Assembly: GCA_028712475.1 (NCBI GenBank)
Contig: JAQTQB010000001.1
Location: forward strand, 248,001 to 312,000
Source of the DNA: Verrucomicrobiales bacterium
Lineage (GTDB): Bacteria; Verrucomicrobiota; Verrucomicrobiia; Limisphaerales; UBA11358
Direction of reading: 5' to 3'
Length of the DNA: 64,000 nt
Shown: piece by piece, positions 61,967-64,000 of the stretch
Layout of the letters: every line of letters begins with the position of its first letter
Position numbering within the stretch: the first letter of the stretch is position 1
Made by a program: the position numbers and the translations under genes
Notes under the pieces: model-generated
Told to the model about the DNA's origin: nothing
Seen by the model: the letters and a program-made list of their open reading frames with translations, nothing else
Databases searched by the model: none

Positions 61967-63358
61967 ATGAAACGCATCGGAATCCTCACGGCTGGCGGCG
62001 ACACGCCCGCGCTGAACGCCACCATCCACGGCGCGGTCACACGCGCGAACCATCTCAAGGTCGAGGTCGTCGGCCTCATCAAGGGTTTCAACTGCCTGTT
62101 CAATCCGCGCGTGCCGCACGTCCACTTGAACCCGCTGTTTCAGGAGATCCCCGAGCTGGATCCGACCAAAGGCGGCACGCTCATTGGTTCGTCGCGCGAT
62201 TACGTTGACCCGGAAAAGAAGGACGACCTGGATCTCGTCGCGTCGCGCCTCAAAAAACTCGGCATCGAGGGGCTGATCTGCATCGGCGGCGACGGCACGC
62301 TGAACGGGTTGCAGCCGTTCGCGGAGCGGCTGCCGACGGTGCTGGCGCCCAAGACGATTGACAACGACCTCGGCCTGAATTATCCGAGCGAGCCGGACGA
62401 ATATGTGCGCGTGAACGACGCTGCCGCCAGGGCCGGCTACCGTTACAAGCGCACGGAGTCGCACACGCAATTTGACCTGAACAACATCGTGAACTACGCC
62501 ACGCCGGGGTATGCCACCGCCGTTTTTGTCTCCGCGCAGGGTGTTGAACGCATCCGCACCACGGCGGAAAGTCATCGTCGCATCGCCATCATTGAAGTCA
62601 TGGGCCGGCACTCCGGCTACATCGCGCTCGGCACGGCCTACGGACAGCCGGACATTGTTCTGGTCCCGGAAATCGCGCCGGACCTGGAACTGCTCGTCGA
62701 GCGGGTGAAGCATCTTTACGATCTGCAAAAAAACGTCGTCATCGTCTGCGGCGAAGGCATCGTGGATGAACAGGGCCGCGAACTGGGGGCGGAAACGAAG
62801 TCCACCGACCCGGCGGGGAACGTGGTTTTGAGCGGCGCGTCGGAGGCGTTGCGGTCGAAATTGATCCAGATGATCGGCGATAAATATTTCCAGCTTTACC
62901 GGCGCGGCGATTCGGCCAAGGAGGCGATCTTCACCCGCAAAGTCGGCCACACGCAACGCGGCGGGCGGCCAATCTTGTTCGACCGTTTTTACGCGGCGCA
63001 TCAGGGCGCGAAGGCCGTGGAACTGCTGGTGGAAGGCCGCAACAACGCCGTTTCCGTGCTGCAATACGACACGACGAAGGGTTTTTATGTGGAAGGCTAC
63101 GATGCGAACCGCTTCCGCGACCGCTGGGGTTTGATCCACGCGCGGCGGATGCACCCTTCACTTTACGATGCCAGGCTGATGAAGCCCTCGAAGCTGGGGA
63201 TGGATTATCTGACACCGATTTTCACGGACGCGATCGGCGCGGACGACATGGAACACTTGCGGCGGACGCTGTTCGGGGCAGGAAATCTTTCGCAACCGTA
63301 TCACTCGATCAACACGGACGTGCATAAACGCATCCGGTATCTGCCGGAGGCGGGTTAA
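61967..63358 (+). CDS. pfkA: 6-Phosphofructokinase
   Basis: A 463-residue enzyme that phosphorylates fructose-6-phosphate in glycolysis. Key motifs: ILTAGGDTPALNATI, CIGGDGTLNGL, PKTIDNDLGL, EVMGRHSGYIAL, and GHTQRGGRP. The GGDGT loop (Gly after GGD) permits ATP, while the Lys in PKTIDND is the residue of PPi enzymes; this G/K combination occurs in the long ATP-dependent group. ATP is thus the more likely donor, but this should be assayed. About 100 residues longer than E. coli PfkA. Confidence 0.93.
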   Translation: MKRIGILTAGGDTPALNATIHGAVTRANHLKVEVVGLIKGFNCLFNPRVPHVHLNPLFQEIPELDPTKGGTLIGSSRDYVDPEKKDDLDLVASRLKKLGIEGLICIGGDGTLNGLQPFAERLPTVLAPKTIDNDLGLNYPSEPDEYVRVNDAAARAGYRYKRTESHTQFDLNNIVNYATPGYATAVFVSAQGVERIRTTAESHRRIAIIEVMGRHSGYIALGTAYGQPDIVLVPEIAPDLELLVERVKHLYDLQKNVVIVCGEGIVDEQGRELGAETKSTDPAGNVVLSGASEALRSKLIQMIGDKYFQLYRRGDSAKEAIFTRKVGHTQRGGRPILFDRFYAAHQGAKAVELLVEGRNNAVSVLQYDTTKGFYVEGYDANRFRDRWGLIHARRMHPSLYDARLMKPSKLGMDYLTPIFTDAIGADDMEHLRRTLFGAGNLSQPYHSINTDVHKRIRYLPEAG

Positions 63359-63408
63359 ATCTTTGGCGGGATATGGCGGGCCGCGCAATGCCCGGCGCTC
63401 CGTTACGC

Positions 63409-63909
63409 TCAGAATTTGCTGCTGCGTGCGGCGAGTTCGCGCCGGATACGGTCGAGCAGGAAGACGATGACTTGCAGCACGGCGAAGCGCATGAACGTAT
63501 TCCACACGAGCACGATGCCGGAGGAAGAATACCAATCATAATGATCCATCTGCAATGCAGACCAGGCCGCCGACGACGCCAGCGCCATGAAGGAACCCCA
63601 GCCACGCCCGACGATGATGGTCAGCGCCATGGCCGGCAGGGCATAAAAAATCGCGAGGCTGATTTCGGGTCCCGTGAAATGATCCACCACGCCAACACCC
63701 GCGAGGAGACCCATGCTGATGAGGATGGTGAGCCAGTGTTCGGTCAATTGCTGGCGCAAGCTGCGGCGTTCCACTCCGGCTTCGCCGCCGATGAACCACT
63801 CCTTGAACAGCCGGTAGTTCCGCAGCCAGGGCAGCGGGAGAAATTCAAACGCCAGCCGCTTCGCGTTTTCCGCCGCAAAGAAAAAACCGCCGATGAAGCG
63901 GTGATACAT
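63409..63909 (-). CDS. Membrane protein, unknown (start uncertain, near window edge)
   Basis: With ATG 63909 (MYHRFIGGFFFAAENAKRL) the protein has 166 residues and three to four membrane segments in a layout like the sensor part of DUF4118-type proteins (WLTILISMGLLAGVGVVDH, ISLAIFYALPAMALTIIVG, GSFMALASSAAWSALQM, FAVLQVIVFLLDRIRREL). It ends in a short basic tail without a kinase or cyclase domain. The frame stays open to the end of the window, so the gene could start further upstream. Confidence 0.6.
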   Translation of the reverse strand: MYHRFIGGFFFAAENAKRLAFEFLPLPWLRNYRLFKEWFIGGEAGVERRSLRQQLTEHWLTILISMGLLAGVGVVDHFTGPEISLAIFYALPAMALTIIVGRGWGSFMALASSAAWSALQMDHYDWYSSSGIVLVWNTFMRFAVLQVIVFLLDRIRRELAARSSKF

Positions 63910-64000
63910 GCACTCGGCGGCAGAAGCTTCCGTCCCGGCGGTCCGGCAGGCGAGGCCGAGACGCTGGCCGCCCAAGCGCTCCCATCGGCGGCAGAAGCGC

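Overview
The window is GC-rich bacterial chromosome, most likely from the Verrucomicrobiota (Pedosphaera/Limisphaera-like). This is inferred from a 'TAFTYQGRL' plus Kelch secreted protein, an exosortase/EpsI pair inside a glycan locus, a large Bat aerotolerance operon with a Q/K-rich member, abundant intergenic palindromes and few clear Shine-Dalgarno sites. No rRNA gene is present to settle it.

Layout. 27-2820: Kelch protein, repeat-rich spacer, small secreted protein. 2862-6387 (minus): glmM-ybbR-cdaA-folP, a cell-wall/c-di-AMP/folate operon. 6486-42448: a long surface-polysaccharide region. It holds a UDP-xylose synthase-like enzyme, a polyprenyl-phosphate sugar transferase, exosortase plus EpsI, WecG/TagA-type, GT2, GT4, GT9, GT61 and GT39-like glycosyltransferases, a GDP-mannose-3,5-epimerase-like enzyme, an O-antigen polymerase/ligase, a flippase, methyltransferases, and a nucleotidyltransferase-kinase / HAD / nucleotidyltransferase cassette; nadE sits among them. 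42659-46369: YajQ, small accessory proteins, FmdB, tRNA-Arg(TCG), YihY. 46409-59892 (minus): an ECF sigma factor with a small membrane partner, then batD, batE-like, moxR, ankyrin, DUF58, DUF4381, batA, batB/C and a Q/K-rich protein. 59958-63909: YifB/ComM ATPase, phosphofructokinase and a membrane protein near the window edge.

Three kinds of structure stand out. (1) A family of repeats built from about four tandem 7-bp units, usually as two inverted arms. The unit differs between loci but matches between the two arms of one locus. Several arms run directly into a start codon. One pair (48701-49137) brackets a four-helix-bundle (S23/IVP-like) gene inserted antisense inside the bat operon, so it could be the gene-bearing form of the family. 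(2) Two toxin-antitoxin cassettes sit in the same operon, each flanked by a 72-81 bp direct repeat of the neighbouring host gene's end (DUF58 5' end, moxR 3' end), so the host genes stay intact. A similar 3'-end remnant follows a glycosyltransferase at 22645-22721. (3) Palindromic REP-like sequences are scattered between genes, and two lie in frame inside coding regions (nadE and batB/C).
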